Part shown: one piece after another, positions 50,621 to 59,489 of the stretch
How the letters are laid out: the number at the start of each line of letters is the position of its first letter
Position numbering within the stretch: the first letter of the stretch is position 1
Origin: Acidobacteriota bacterium
GTDB lineage: Bacteria > Acidobacteriota > Blastocatellia > Pyrinomonadales > Pyrinomonadaceae
Reading direction: 5' to 3'
DNA: 64,000 bases
Assembly: GCA_020199835.1 (NCBI GenBank)
Contig: JAIVJV010000009.1
Coordinates: forward strand, 248,001-312,000
Position numbers and translations under genes: made by a program
Notes under the pieces: model-generated
Told to the model about the DNA's origin: nothing
Databases searched by the model: none
The model's input: the letters and a program-made list of their open reading frames with translations, nothing else

Positions 50621-51763
50621 TCATCGCGCGACGACGATACTTCGATCCGCGGCCCACTGCATGATGTTTCGTCGTTCGATGGCGGCTGCCATCAAATCCG
50701 GATACACGTCCGGAGAACAGGCGAAACACGGAACGCCAAACGCGGCCAGCTTGCTTGCAAGGTTTTGATTAAAACCGGGTGCGCCTTTGTCGTCCAGCGC
50801 CAGCAGCGTGATGAGTTGAACACCCGAACTCACGAGCGTCGCCGCGCGCTTCAACATCTCTTCCGCGTTTCCACCTTCGTACAGATCGGTGATCAGAATA
50901 AAAATCGTGTCTGATGGATCGCGCACGAGACTCTGCGAGTAGCCGAGCGCACGATTGATGTCGGTCCCGCCGCCCAGTTGTGTTCCGAACAGCACCTCAA
51001 CCGGATCCTCGAGCAACTCCGTGAGATCCACGACTGCCGTATCGAACACCACCAGTGAAGTTCTGACCGACCGAATCGACGCGAGCACCGCGGCCATGAT
51101 GCTCGAGTAAACCACGGAACCCGCCATCGAACCGCTCTGGTCCACACACAAAATGATGTCACGCAAAGCCGTAGTGCGACGTCCAAAACCGAGCCGCGTT
51201 TCGGGAATGATCGTTTTGTATTCCGGTTGATAGTGTTTGAGGTTGGCGCGAATGGTACGCACCCAATCGATCTCGTTGTGACGCGGCCGGCGATTCCTGA
51301 CGGAACGATTCAAACTTCCGGTGACTGCTTGCCGCAAAGGGTTCGCTAGTTTGCGTTCGAGTTCGTCAACGACTTTGCGCACGACCATGCGTGCGGTCTC
51401 TTTCGTCTTGTTTGGCATTACGCGGCTGAGCGAGAGCAGCGTGGACACGAGATGCACGTCGGGCTCGACGGCCTCCAGCATTTCCGGTTCGAGCAACATC
51501 TGCTTGAGACCGAGTCGTTCGAGGGCGTCCTGCTGCATGATGCGAACGACTGAATTGGGAAAGTAAGTACGAATGTCGCCCAGCCAGCGCGCGATCTTCG
51601 GCGACGATCCACTGAGATTGCCGCTGCGTTCCGCGTCGTACAAAGCCTCGAGCGCGCGGTCCATCTGAAGATCGAGACCGGCGAGCTGGTAGCCGGTGCC
51701 ATCGGCATCGTTCGCGCCGAGTATCAAGCGCCAGCGGCGCAGTTGTTCTTCGTTTGCACTCAT
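50621..51763 (-). CDS. CoxE-like von Willebrand factor A protein (fifth gene of MoxR/DUF5682 operon)
   Basis: A 380-residue protein with a helical N-terminal half and a C-terminal vWA domain (about 195-375). The metal site reads D-Q-S-G-S-M in ILCVDQSGSMAG, followed by GGGTDINRAL and a late TDLYEGG. vWA proteins of this kind act with MoxR ATPases as substrate adaptors. Its ATG overlaps the DUF5682 stop as ATGA. It is the last gene of the five-gene operon, and no terminator is visible in the 12 bases before the converging gene. Confidence 0.87.
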   Translation of the reverse strand: MSANEEQLRRWRLILGANDADGTGYQLAGLDLQMDRALEALYDAERSGNLSGSSPKIARWLGDIRTYFPNSVVRIMQQDALERLGLKQMLLEPEMLEAVEPDVHLVSTLLSLSRVMPNKTKETARMVVRKVVDELERKLANPLRQAVTGSLNRSVRNRRPRHNEIDWVRTIRANLKHYQPEYKTIIPETRLGFGRRTTALRDIILCVDQSGSMAGSVVYSSIMAAVLASIRSVRTSLVVFDTAVVDLTELLEDPVEVLFGTQLGGGTDINRALGYSQSLVRDPSDTIFILITDLYEGGNAEEMLKRAATLVSSGVQLITLLALDDKGAPGFNQNLASKLAAFGVPCFACSPDVYPDLMAAAIERRNIMQWAADRSIVVAR

Positions 51764-53997
51764 CGTACTTCGTTCTGGCGGTATTCGAGTCCGAGAATTT
51801 GGGCCACGAGAGGTAACACTTTCCGCGCGCGATCTTCGTTGAGCTTGCTCGTAGCGCCTGCGGACGCGCTTGTTTTTCCGCTTATGCCACGACGCGCGAG
51901 TGTGCCTAGCTGACTTCGTTCAGGCGCACTGAAAGTCGAGAACGTACGACGCAGCAAAGGTAACAGTTGCGGAAACGTCTCACCCTTCACCGAATGCACC
52001 CACTGGTTCAATATCTGCCAGAGTTCTTCGTTGTGCAGAAGGATCAAGCCACTCCCACGCAGAAAGCCGTCGATCCACGCCATCGATTGCGTGGGCTCCA
52101 CCGCGGGCGCAACCGCGAGTCCCATCCGGCATTCGACTTCTTCCGCCGCGAACAGCTTTTGATCAAACAGCAGACGACAACATCGGCCGCCAATCAATCC
52201 GTGAACACCGACCTGGTCCACGAGTTGGCCCAACACATTGTTCCAGTCCGACAACAGATCGGTGTTTTGCAGAGTCAACAACGCGGCGTGTACTTGCACC
52301 AGACGTTGATACATTTCCTCAGCCGCTTCGTCGTTCAGCGCCGAGCACGCGTTTGGCAAACCGATCACGATGCGAGTCACAAGCCCGTCGACGACCTGTT
52401 GTACCATTGCGGTGTCAGTCTGTCGCACGTTTCCGTATCGCAGCACGCCGGCAAGCGAAGGCAGTGCTTCCATCGCATGCGGAATATCGTTCGACAGTGC
52501 TGCGACTTGCTCCAGCCGCGTCATAACGTGATCGATCGCTTCCGGCAAGTCGGCCAGCAGCGCGTCTTCAACAAGTGCCGTCAGCGCTGGGAGGTCCTGC
52601 AAACGATCTGCTTCGGATCGAGCACGGGCAGTCGCAGCGGCGGCGATCGTGTTACCCCAAATGTTGGCTTCGATGATTGCGATCGCCAACTCGGGCTGCC
52701 ACTGCATGCGCCACACCTCACGAAACGTTCCTTTGCCGGTCGCGTGTTCGGTCGCGCCCCACGGAACGTCGAGCAAACGCAAGCGATGCAACAGCCGGCT
52801 GCGATCGAGATCGTTCGGCTTGCGCAGATCGAGATCGCGAACTTCCTGTGTGGCGTTGGGCGGCAGACGCAAACGTTTCTGTTCGCGTTGCAGATCTTGC
52901 TGCAGTGGCAAACTTGGTGTGGCATCGGGCACCTGGCCCAGAAGCTCACCGACGATCAACTTCTCCGCGATCAACTGCATCGGCGTGTCATCGCCAAAAC
53001 AGAAGACTGCGCGCACTGCGTCGTTGTATTCAGAGAGACCCGGCACCGGTCGATCTCGCAGTGCAGCGAGCGAGTGACCGAGGCGCACGGCTTCAATGAC
53101 GCTCGCCGACGAAGCATCGAGATCCTGGCCGCGCAGTAGCTGCGCCACGCGAATCATCCAGCGCACCGTAACTTCGTCAGGCACAGACCACAGGTGTTGG
53201 TAATAACCCGGCGATTCAATTCCCGCGCCGTAGCCGCTCGAGTAAGTCAACCGGCCCATGGTCCATGGCACCCACGTGGCGCTGACTTTTACTTTTGCGA
53301 GCCCTTTCAGCAACGCGGTATCCGTCTTTGCGGCGGGCATCGTTTGCAACACCGGCGCGTGCCACGCGCCACACACGACCGCGATTCGTTCGAACCCTTC
53401 ACGCCCTGCGGCGCGAATGCTCTGGCGCATGTAAGCCTCGCGCAGATCTTCACGCGTATCCGCAGGCGAGTCGTCGAGCTTTGCGACCTCTTCGCGCAGA
53501 GCCGACATCAGTTCCATGATCGCTTTGAACCATTCGGTGCTGTCGCGCCGGTGTTCGATCATCTGGTCCCACCAGCGTTCACTGTCACTGTATCCCGAAG
53601 CCTCAGCAATCCAGCGCAACGGATCGCGGCGAATCTCTTTAGACGAGTTCGACAGTGATTCCTTCTGGCTGTCACTGTCGAGCGCAAACTGGTGCGACTG
53701 CGGCAGGTCGATAAAACGTACCGGCACTTGTTGGGCAAAGCCGTGCTGAATCGCCTGCCACTCCGGCGAGAACTCAGCGAAGGGATAGTAAACCGCTTGC
53801 TTTGGTTCGTTCGGCAGATAGATCAGCAGCGCCACCGGCGGACTCATCTGCGCGTCAGCCGCGAGCGCGATCAGATCGTTCGCATCAGGTGGTCCTTCGA
53901 TCAGAACAACATCCGGGTTCAGCGCGCGCAGCGCTTCGCGAAGGCTCCGCGCAGAACCCGGACCGTGATGCCTGATGCCGAAGACCGTAACCCTCAT
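51760..53997 (-). CDS. DUF5682 family protein, possible TraB/Tiki-type hydrolase
   Basis: A 745-residue cytosolic protein that I match to DUF5682 from memory, mainly from its operon partners. The N-terminal 220 residues show GIRHHGPGS (His10, His11), VVLIEGPPD (Glu34), VRFIDLP (Asp97), REAYMRQSI (Glu187) and VCGAWHAP (His213). This is the order and spacing of the G-x-x-H, Glu, E-R-x-x-x-M and late G-x-H motifs of the TraB/PrgY/ChaN/EreA (Tiki-like) fold, so a metal-dependent hydrolase is a fair inference. The remaining 500 residues are mostly helical. It is translationally coupled on both sides (four-base overlaps). Confidence 0.8.
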   Translation of the reverse strand: MRVTVFGIRHHGPGSARSLREALRALNPDVVLIEGPPDANDLIALAADAQMSPPVALLIYLPNEPKQAVYYPFAEFSPEWQAIQHGFAQQVPVRFIDLPQSHQFALDSDSQKESLSNSSKEIRRDPLRWIAEASGYSDSERWWDQMIEHRRDSTEWFKAIMELMSALREEVAKLDDSPADTREDLREAYMRQSIRAAGREGFERIAVVCGAWHAPVLQTMPAAKTDTALLKGLAKVKVSATWVPWTMGRLTYSSGYGAGIESPGYYQHLWSVPDEVTVRWMIRVAQLLRGQDLDASSASVIEAVRLGHSLAALRDRPVPGLSEYNDAVRAVFCFGDDTPMQLIAEKLIVGELLGQVPDATPSLPLQQDLQREQKRLRLPPNATQEVRDLDLRKPNDLDRSRLLHRLRLLDVPWGATEHATGKGTFREVWRMQWQPELAIAIIEANIWGNTIAAAATARARSEADRLQDLPALTALVEDALLADLPEAIDHVMTRLEQVAALSNDIPHAMEALPSLAGVLRYGNVRQTDTAMVQQVVDGLVTRIVIGLPNACSALNDEAAEEMYQRLVQVHAALLTLQNTDLLSDWNNVLGQLVDQVGVHGLIGGRCCRLLFDQKLFAAEEVECRMGLAVAPAVEPTQSMAWIDGFLRGSGLILLHNEELWQILNQWVHSVKGETFPQLLPLLRRTFSTFSAPERSQLGTLARRGISGKTSASAGATSKLNEDRARKVLPLVAQILGLEYRQNEVR

Positions 53998-55070
53998 GAC
54001 TCTCTACAAGCGCGATACAAATCTTTCCAGCCGTCGCGTTCCTTCACGACAGTCTCCAGATACTCCTGCCACACGACGCGATCCTGCACCGGATCTTTGA
54101 CCACGGCACCGATGACGCTCGACGCGAGATCCGGCGCGCGCAGACGCCCGTCGCCAAAGTGCGCAGCGAGTGACAGGCCGTTGTTGATTACAGAAATCGC
54201 CTCGGCCGTGCTGAGTGTGCCGCTGGGTGACTTGAGTTTTGTCTTTCCATCAAGCGTGACTCCGCTGCGCAACTCACGAAACACCGTCACGACGCGACGG
54301 ATCTCTTCAAGCGCGGGCGCCTCGGCCGGTAATTCAAGCGAACTGCCGATCTGTTTCACGCGACGGTCCACGATCTCGACTTCTTCTTCGAGCGTTTCGG
54401 GCAGGGGCAGTATGACTGTGTTGAAGCGACGCTTCAACGCACTCGAGAGTTCATTGACACCGCGATCGCGATTGTTCGCCGTCGCAATCACGTTGAACCC
54501 TTTCACGGCCTGCACTTCACTGTTCAGCTCAGGAATCGGCAACGACTTTTCAGACAGAATCGAGATCAACGTGTCCTGCACGTCGGAAGGAATGCGTGTC
54601 AGTTCTTCGACGCGTGCGATCTTGCCTGTCTGCATCGCGATTTTGACTGGACCGGGAACCAGAGCGTTCATCGAAGGTCCTTCAGCAAGCAGTCGCGCAT
54701 AGTTCCAACCGTAGCGAATCGCTTCCTCGGTCGTTCCGGCTGTTCCCTGCACGAGGAGCGTCGAGTCACCCGAGATCGCGGCGGCGAGATGTTCTGAGAC
54801 CCACGTCTTCGCGGTTCCCGGCACGCCGAGGAGAAGCAGCGCGCGATCGGTCGCAAGCGTTGCGATCGCGATCTCCATCGTGCGCGTGTTGCCGATATAT
54901 TTCGGCGTGACTTCGAAACCGCTATCGAGCTTGCCGCCAAGAATGTATTTGGCGACGGCCCACGGCGACAGTTGCCAGTTTGGCGGACGCGGCCGCGAGT
55001 CGGCGCGTTTCAGTTCGTGCAGTTCTTCCGCGAACTGTTGTTCGGCGTGTTGCCGTAAGACTGCGCTCAT
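53994..55070 (-). CDS. MoxR-type AAA+ ATPase of the DUF5682 operon
   Basis: A 358-residue AAA+ protein with Walker A GVPGTAKT (82-89). The Walker B position reads A-R-V-E-E-L, so the first acidic residue is Glu rather than Asp. The family pattern EELTRIPSDVQDTLISILSEK, sensor-1 ATANNRDRG and arginine finger LKRRFN follow. MoxR proteins act as chaperone-like remodelers together with vWA partners. It is third in the operon, with ATGA-type overlaps to the DUF5691 and DUF5682 genes. It is clearly different from the CbbQ-type ATPase at 28963. Confidence 0.88.
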   Translation of the reverse strand: MSAVLRQHAEQQFAEELHELKRADSRPRPPNWQLSPWAVAKYILGGKLDSGFEVTPKYIGNTRTMEIAIATLATDRALLLLGVPGTAKTWVSEHLAAAISGDSTLLVQGTAGTTEEAIRYGWNYARLLAEGPSMNALVPGPVKIAMQTGKIARVEELTRIPSDVQDTLISILSEKSLPIPELNSEVQAVKGFNVIATANNRDRGVNELSSALKRRFNTVILPLPETLEEEVEIVDRRVKQIGSSLELPAEAPALEEIRRVVTVFRELRSGVTLDGKTKLKSPSGTLSTAEAISVINNGLSLAAHFGDGRLRAPDLASSVIGAVVKDPVQDRVVWQEYLETVVKERDGWKDLYRACRES

Positions 55071-56617
55071 GATCTTTCTTCCCCTTCAGAGATTGCGCGG
55101 TGCATGTCGCGTCGAAACGCGAGCAGCGATTGGAAAGCATCGACGTTTCTGGACCAGTTGGACCAGGATTCAGAATCCGTTGGCCAACCGGACGCCAGTT
55201 CATCATACAAAGCGGGTGAAACGTATCGGGCAAATCTTTTCAGAGCGGATTTGGTTTGCCAGTCGGCGACGTTGTCGTGGCATTTCGCGATTCTCGTCTT
55301 GAGACTACTCACGACGGCTCGGCTCAGCTGATCGCTCCACGCGCTTCGGTGCGCCAGCAGTAGGTGGAAAGCGGGATGACCATCACTAAGTCCATTGGCT
55401 TGAGATTCCAGCGCGCGCAGACTCAGCGCTTCGAGTCGACTCGCGGGCAAGTAGCGGACGAGCTCAAGCAGCGGCGTCTGTTTCTCATCGCTGGCCGTGA
55501 ACGCGACAAGCGCTTCGATCCAATCGGGGTCGCGATCGCGCTGAACAGCGGTAACGAACCCGAGAATAAACGATTCATGCCACTCGCTCTCGTCGGCTGC
55601 CTTGATGATCGCGAGCGGGGACTTCGCCCACAATTTGCCCCAATGCGTGACGGGGACCAGTGAAATCACTTCCTTCAAGTACCAGGCCTTCGGCCCAAAC
55701 GAACGAGTCGTATTCTGAGGTGGATTACCGACCTCTATGTTGTGTTCTTTAAGCCACGCGATCGGATCGTCGTTCGGCAGCGCGACTTCGAGTCGTGCTT
55801 TTCCGATCAGTGATCTCTTAAAACTCATCACCGGCTTCACAAGCTCTTGCAAACGTCTGGAGAAGTCTGACGACGGCAACCCGGCGAGTAACGTGCGGCC
55901 GACTCGGCGCACTTCCACGCTGCGGTCGTGAAGCGCGTCGTTAAGAAACGGTTCGTCGCCGGCGTTCAAACCGATTGCGAACTTCTCGAGAAACGCGATG
56001 CGATCCTTTGCCGATTCCTGCGGCCACGTTGTGGTCACTAGTTCGCGTGCTTTTGCCGGATCCGCAGTGCGCACATTTTCGAGCAACAGCAATCGTTCCT
56101 CTCGACTCCCGGTTTCCCAAACTTCTCTCTCGTCTCGACAAGTCGCGTAAAACCAATCAGGATTCTGCGCCGCAAGCCATTCGCCACGCCGGCCCAACAC
56201 CGACGTAATCATGTTACGCAGACCAGGCTCGACGAATCCGTGGTCCAACAGCGCGGGCAAACATTCTTCAGGAACACGCCGGCGCGCTTTGTTCATTGCC
56301 GCGAGCCACTCCGGCAGCACTTCTCGGAATTGTCCGTCGAGCATCAAGGCTAGGTGTTGAGCGGACGCCGCGCTGCCGCGTTGCGCTTCGTCTGGCGGAC
56401 ATGCTTCAGGCGCAGGTTGCGTATCAATCGGAGGCGCGCTGCCGGCACTGCGATACAGCGCCAGGACCGCAGCGGCCGTCAATAACGAACCTTCGCGATC
56501 TGCGTTGTTTGTTTGCGCGAGCAATTGTCCGAGATCATCGTCGCGCGCCGCGAGTTGGAGTTCGCGTTGCTCAGTGCCGACAACGGCTGTTGCGAGTAAT
56601 TCGTCCCAGGTTTGCAT
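55067..56617 (-). CDS. DUF5691 family protein (helical-repeat)
   Basis: A 516-residue cytosolic protein assigned to DUF5691 from its operon position and its opening WDELLATAVVGTEQREL. The body is a run of helix pairs resembling HEAT repeats (DALHDRSVEVRRVGRTLLAGLP; LPASRLEALSLRALESQ), so it is probably an alpha-solenoid scaffold. No catalytic motif is visible. The gene lies three bases after the SWIM gene and overlaps the MoxR gene start by four bases. Confidence 0.75.
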   Translation of the reverse strand: MQTWDELLATAVVGTEQRELQLAARDDDLGQLLAQTNNADREGSLLTAAAVLALYRSAGSAPPIDTQPAPEACPPDEAQRGSAASAQHLALMLDGQFREVLPEWLAAMNKARRRVPEECLPALLDHGFVEPGLRNMITSVLGRRGEWLAAQNPDWFYATCRDEREVWETGSREERLLLLENVRTADPAKARELVTTTWPQESAKDRIAFLEKFAIGLNAGDEPFLNDALHDRSVEVRRVGRTLLAGLPSSDFSRRLQELVKPVMSFKRSLIGKARLEVALPNDDPIAWLKEHNIEVGNPPQNTTRSFGPKAWYLKEVISLVPVTHWGKLWAKSPLAIIKAADESEWHESFILGFVTAVQRDRDPDWIEALVAFTASDEKQTPLLELVRYLPASRLEALSLRALESQANGLSDGHPAFHLLLAHRSAWSDQLSRAVVSSLKTRIAKCHDNVADWQTKSALKRFARYVSPALYDELASGWPTDSESWSNWSRNVDAFQSLLAFRRDMHRAISEGEERS

Positions 56618-56620
56618 CGG

Positions 56621-57997
56621 TTACGACTGAAGTTCCACGCGTCTTCCATCAGCCCACGCGGCGATGGGCAAAAGTGATTGTCCGTTCCACTCGCCAAAGA
56701 TCGTCATCGGATAACCACCACTCAGTGCGATCAGCTTCCAACCGGTCGCCGCGTCACACCGGAGTAACAGCAGCCGGCCATCGACATCTCTCGCAACCCA
56801 CCTTTCGCTACGACGCACCGGAACGACTGTTTTGAGGGGCGCCGGAAGCGCTTCGATCCAGGGATTCAGCGCGAGCACGTCGGCATGCGTAGTCAACAAC
56901 TGCTCAGTGCTTGAATAACCGGAGATCTCTTTTGACGTTCGTGTCGTGTTGCTGCGTTTCTTGATCCCGGCACGCAACGGATAGTTGCCTGGATAAAATA
57001 TCAACTCGGCTTCCGTGCTTGTGCCCGGCAGTAGATCCACCGCTAGGTGTTGGCCGCCGACGGCAAACTCCAGGATCAGTGCGCTCTTCGCAGTGCGTTG
57101 TCCGCAAAGCCAGGTGCGACGCACGCGCAAACTTTCCTCGCCGGTGGTGCGTTGGCCCAACACGAGCCATTCATCAGCGACGACGTTCTCTTCCGGCAGT
57201 TCGTCTTCTTTGTAGCTCCAACCGATCGCAGTGCGAACGTCAGCCTGGGTTGCGGTGGGGAGTGTTTCGATCCGCTCGAACGCTTTCAAGAGCAGGAAGA
57301 GTGAACTGACCTTCGTTAACATTTGTTCGATCCAGCCGTCGCCGTACTGCGGCACTCGCGACAACTCGCGCACTCGTCGAGCGGCGCCCGGCGCTTGTGC
57401 GTCGATCAGGCGCGCAGCCATCTGTTCCCAGTAATCGAAAGAACGCGTTTGCGCGGAAGCGAGGCCGTGACGCAACAGATCGCGCAGCCAGAGGTCCAAC
57501 TCTTTCAAGCCCGCGACTACTTTAGCCTCGCGATCGAGCGAACGCTTCGCCTTTTGCGAGGCCCTGCGCGCGAGAGTGGCCTCGTCGAGTTCTTCGTCTG
57601 CTTTCTTCGCTGTTTCGCTTTTGCGTTGTGCCTGGCTGTCGCGTTTCGCGAGCCACTCGGCCGCCCACGCGGCCGCGGTTGTCGCTGGCGTGGGTGTCAC
57701 GCCGGGCGCGGCTGTTGTGGTGCCCGCGATTGCAGACTGGTTTGCGATGAGGAGAAACAAACCGAGCGCGTGTTTGCATGGAAATTTCCGGCTCGGACAA
57801 CTGCACTTGAACGCCGGCTCATTCAAATCGATCACGGTTTGATACGGCTTGGCCCCGCTTCCCTGACATTCACCCCACAGCGCCCGCGCGTCCTGCCCCA
57901 CGTTCTGCCACTTGCTTGCGGTCGCCAGACTCCGCCCGGCCTTCGCTGAAGCAGCATCAGGCGCGAGTGCGATGATCTGTGCCGGTGAGTAGTTCAT
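56621..57997 (-). CDS. SWIM zinc-finger protein (first gene of the DUF5682 operon)
   Basis: A 458-residue protein. The SWIM zinc finger is visible as C-x-C-x6-C-x-H (Cys65, Cys67, Cys74, His76) in FKCSCPSRKFPCKHALG. An Ala/Thr-rich linker, a charged helix (about 115-170), and a large C-terminal region without known domain follow. SWIM fingers bind DNA or proteins. As the first gene it marks the promoter side of the operon; the 81-base spacer to the divergent gene at 58079 shows no clear promoter. Confidence 0.85.
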   Translation of the reverse strand: MNYSPAQIIALAPDAASAKAGRSLATASKWQNVGQDARALWGECQGSGAKPYQTVIDLNEPAFKCSCPSRKFPCKHALGLFLLIANQSAIAGTTTAAPGVTPTPATTAAAWAAEWLAKRDSQAQRKSETAKKADEELDEATLARRASQKAKRSLDREAKVVAGLKELDLWLRDLLRHGLASAQTRSFDYWEQMAARLIDAQAPGAARRVRELSRVPQYGDGWIEQMLTKVSSLFLLLKAFERIETLPTATQADVRTAIGWSYKEDELPEENVVADEWLVLGQRTTGEESLRVRRTWLCGQRTAKSALILEFAVGGQHLAVDLLPGTSTEAELIFYPGNYPLRAGIKKRSNTTRTSKEISGYSSTEQLLTTHADVLALNPWIEALPAPLKTVVPVRRSERWVARDVDGRLLLLRCDAATGWKLIALSGGYPMTIFGEWNGQSLLPIAAWADGRRVELQS

Positions 57998-58078
57998 GCG
58001 ATCAAAAAGAACCTTGCTTCATTGTAGAACGGTTGGGCAATATGGGTTCAGCCACGCTGGTGAAGGAATCGTAGCAAA

Positions 58079-58666
58079 ATGAGCGCTTCAAATGATGCAG
58101 TGCAGTTAAGTTTCAAATTTGACGAAAAGGAATACCTGGCGGCGACTCGCCTTTACTTCTGGCACTCTAAGGAACTCGTGTCGTCACTAATCGTGCTCTA
58201 TGTGTTGTTCGCGGGCGTTTTGATCGTGGTCAACGTGTTGATTCACTTCATTTTGCCGCTTTGGTCGGTCGTGGCGTTCATCTTTCTGGTCGGCGTGGCG
58301 TGGTTTCACGGTTATGTCATTGACGTACCGCGCCGTCACTTCCGCGGCGATCCCAAGTTTCGTGATGAGTACACGTTGATCTTTACAGACTCTGGTGTCG
58401 AGTTTAAAACGGAAAATATCGCCGCGAGGATCGCCTGGAGCTTCTACACCCGCGTCATTGAGAATGAGAGCTTCTACATCATGGTCTACGGCAAGAACAT
58501 TCACTCACTCTCCGTTATTCCGAAGAGAGCTTTTCGCGATAGTAAACAAGAAGCAACTTTCCGGCAGATGTTGCGCCGGCATGTCGACTCCAAACTAAAG
58601 CTCAACGAAGGCGAGCGCGAAGAGGAATATGTTCCGAAGAGTTTAGAGCCACCCGATTGGCGATAA
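58079..58666 (+). CDS. membrane protein with YcxB-like C-terminal domain
   Basis: A 195-residue protein. A short cytosolic N-terminus (VQLSFKFDEKEYLAA) and two transmembrane helices (about 40-62 and 66-85) precede a C-terminal domain, FTDSGVEFKTENIAARIAWSFYTRVIE... IPKRAF, that matches the YcxB-like pattern. The function is unknown in all members. It lies head to head with the SWIM gene. Confidence 0.7.
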   Translation: MSASNDAVQLSFKFDEKEYLAATRLYFWHSKELVSSLIVLYVLFAGVLIVVNVLIHFILPLWSVVAFIFLVGVAWFHGYVIDVPRRHFRGDPKFRDEYTLIFTDSGVEFKTENIAARIAWSFYTRVIENESFYIMVYGKNIHSLSVIPKRAFRDSKQEATFRQMLRRHVDSKLKLNEGEREEEYVPKSLEPPDWR

Positions 58667-58764
58667 TATCCGGCTGCGGTTCGTCATACGCGTGGTGGAT
58701 ATAAAGCTCGGTGTTACGCAATCCTCTATCCTCCCTAACTTCTGGTAAAAGTTTTTTTAAGGAC

Positions 58765-58792
58765 TTGACTGCGATGTCTCACATCTGGGACA
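58765..58792 (+). promoter_or_regulatory. possible promoter and operator of the toxin-antitoxin pair
   Basis: TTGACT (58765-58770) is followed by an imperfect palindrome TGTCTCACATCTGGGACA (58775-58792; 14 of 18 bases symmetric) just before the toxin start. The -10 box is poor. A palindrome here would suit autorepression by the antitoxin. Confidence 0.35.
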
Positions 58793-58801
58793 CTGCAATT
58801 C

Positions 58802-59134
58802 GTGAAGCTCGCTGCGTTTCACCCGAAGGCTCGGGATACTATTCGACGCTTTCCAACAGACGTACGGCGGGAACTAGGCAAAGCCATCTTCGATTTACAG
58901 ACAGGCGTAAAGCTCACAATGCCTTTGTCGCAATCCATGTCCTCGGTTGCCGTGGGCGTCCATGAGTTGCGTATTCGCGACCGAGCGGGAATTTATCGCG
59001 TCTTCTATTACACTAAGCTTGCCGATTGGATTTTGATCTTTCATGCATTTGCGAAGAAAACTCAGAAAACATCACAACATGAGATTGTCTTAGCGAAAGA
59101 AAGACTCAAGGAGATGCTCGATGAAGAAAGTTAA
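58802..59134 (+). CDS. HigB/RelE-type toxin, phage Gp49-like (DUF891)
   Basis: A 110-residue small basic protein. The sequence FHPKARDTIRRFPTDVRRELGKAIFDLQ, HELRIRDRAGIYRVFYY and FHAFAKKTQKT is typical of the Gp49-like branch of RelE/HigB ribosome-dependent mRNA interferases. It starts with GTG at 58802, and the last 14 bases overlap the antitoxin gene, the usual toxin-first HigBA order. Confidence 0.87.
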   Translation: MKLAAFHPKARDTIRRFPTDVRRELGKAIFDLQTGVKLTMPLSQSMSSVAVGVHELRIRDRAGIYRVFYYTKLADWILIFHAFAKKTQKTSQHEIVLAKERLKEMLDEES

Positions 59135-59420
59135 ACCAATTGTTGCACGCGATTCTCGAGAACTCGCGAAGGTCTTAGGGCTGTCGCCTGCGGACGGAAT
59201 GGAAATCGAGTTTCGGAGCAACCTCAACAATAAAATCATCGAGGTAGTTGGAAAGAAGGGATTGACGCATGCTGATGTGGCCCGGCTGGCTCATACCTCA
59301 CGCACTCGCGTCACCGCTATCCTGAACCGGAATACGCACGACATCTCAACCGACCTCATGCTGCGTGTGTTGGGTTCGCTGGGCGTGCGGGTGAAACTTC
59401 AATTCAAGAACGCCGCGTGA
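59121..59420 (+). CDS. HigA-type antitoxin with helix-turn-helix
   Basis: A 99-residue protein. The helix-turn-helix is LTHADVARLAHTSRTRVTAILNRN (about 49-72), followed by STDLMLRVLGSLGVRVKLQF, the standard ending of XRE antitoxins paired with Gp49-like toxins. It should neutralise the toxin and repress the operon. Confidence 0.88.
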   Translation: MKKVKPIVARDSRELAKVLGLSPADGMEIEFRSNLNNKIIEVVGKKGLTHADVARLAHTSRTRVTAILNRNTHDISTDLMLRVLGSLGVRVKLQFKNAA

Positions 59421-59489
59421 GATTGGGTACTCGTTCAAGCTCGTGCCTATCTCTATGTTGCTTACGGTTATTAGAAGCGAGCCGTCACG

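Noticed and set aside
51967..53139. Plus-strand open frame of 390 codons
   Set aside because: Antisense to the DUF5682 gene, rich in His, Gln and Arg, with no recognisable motif.
50621..57997. Identification of the five-gene operon as a VMAP-type ternary conflict system
   Set aside because: MoxR and vWA parts are shared, but no VMAP-like protein, trypsin-like protease or caspase effector is recognisable, so I keep it as a separate unclassified system.
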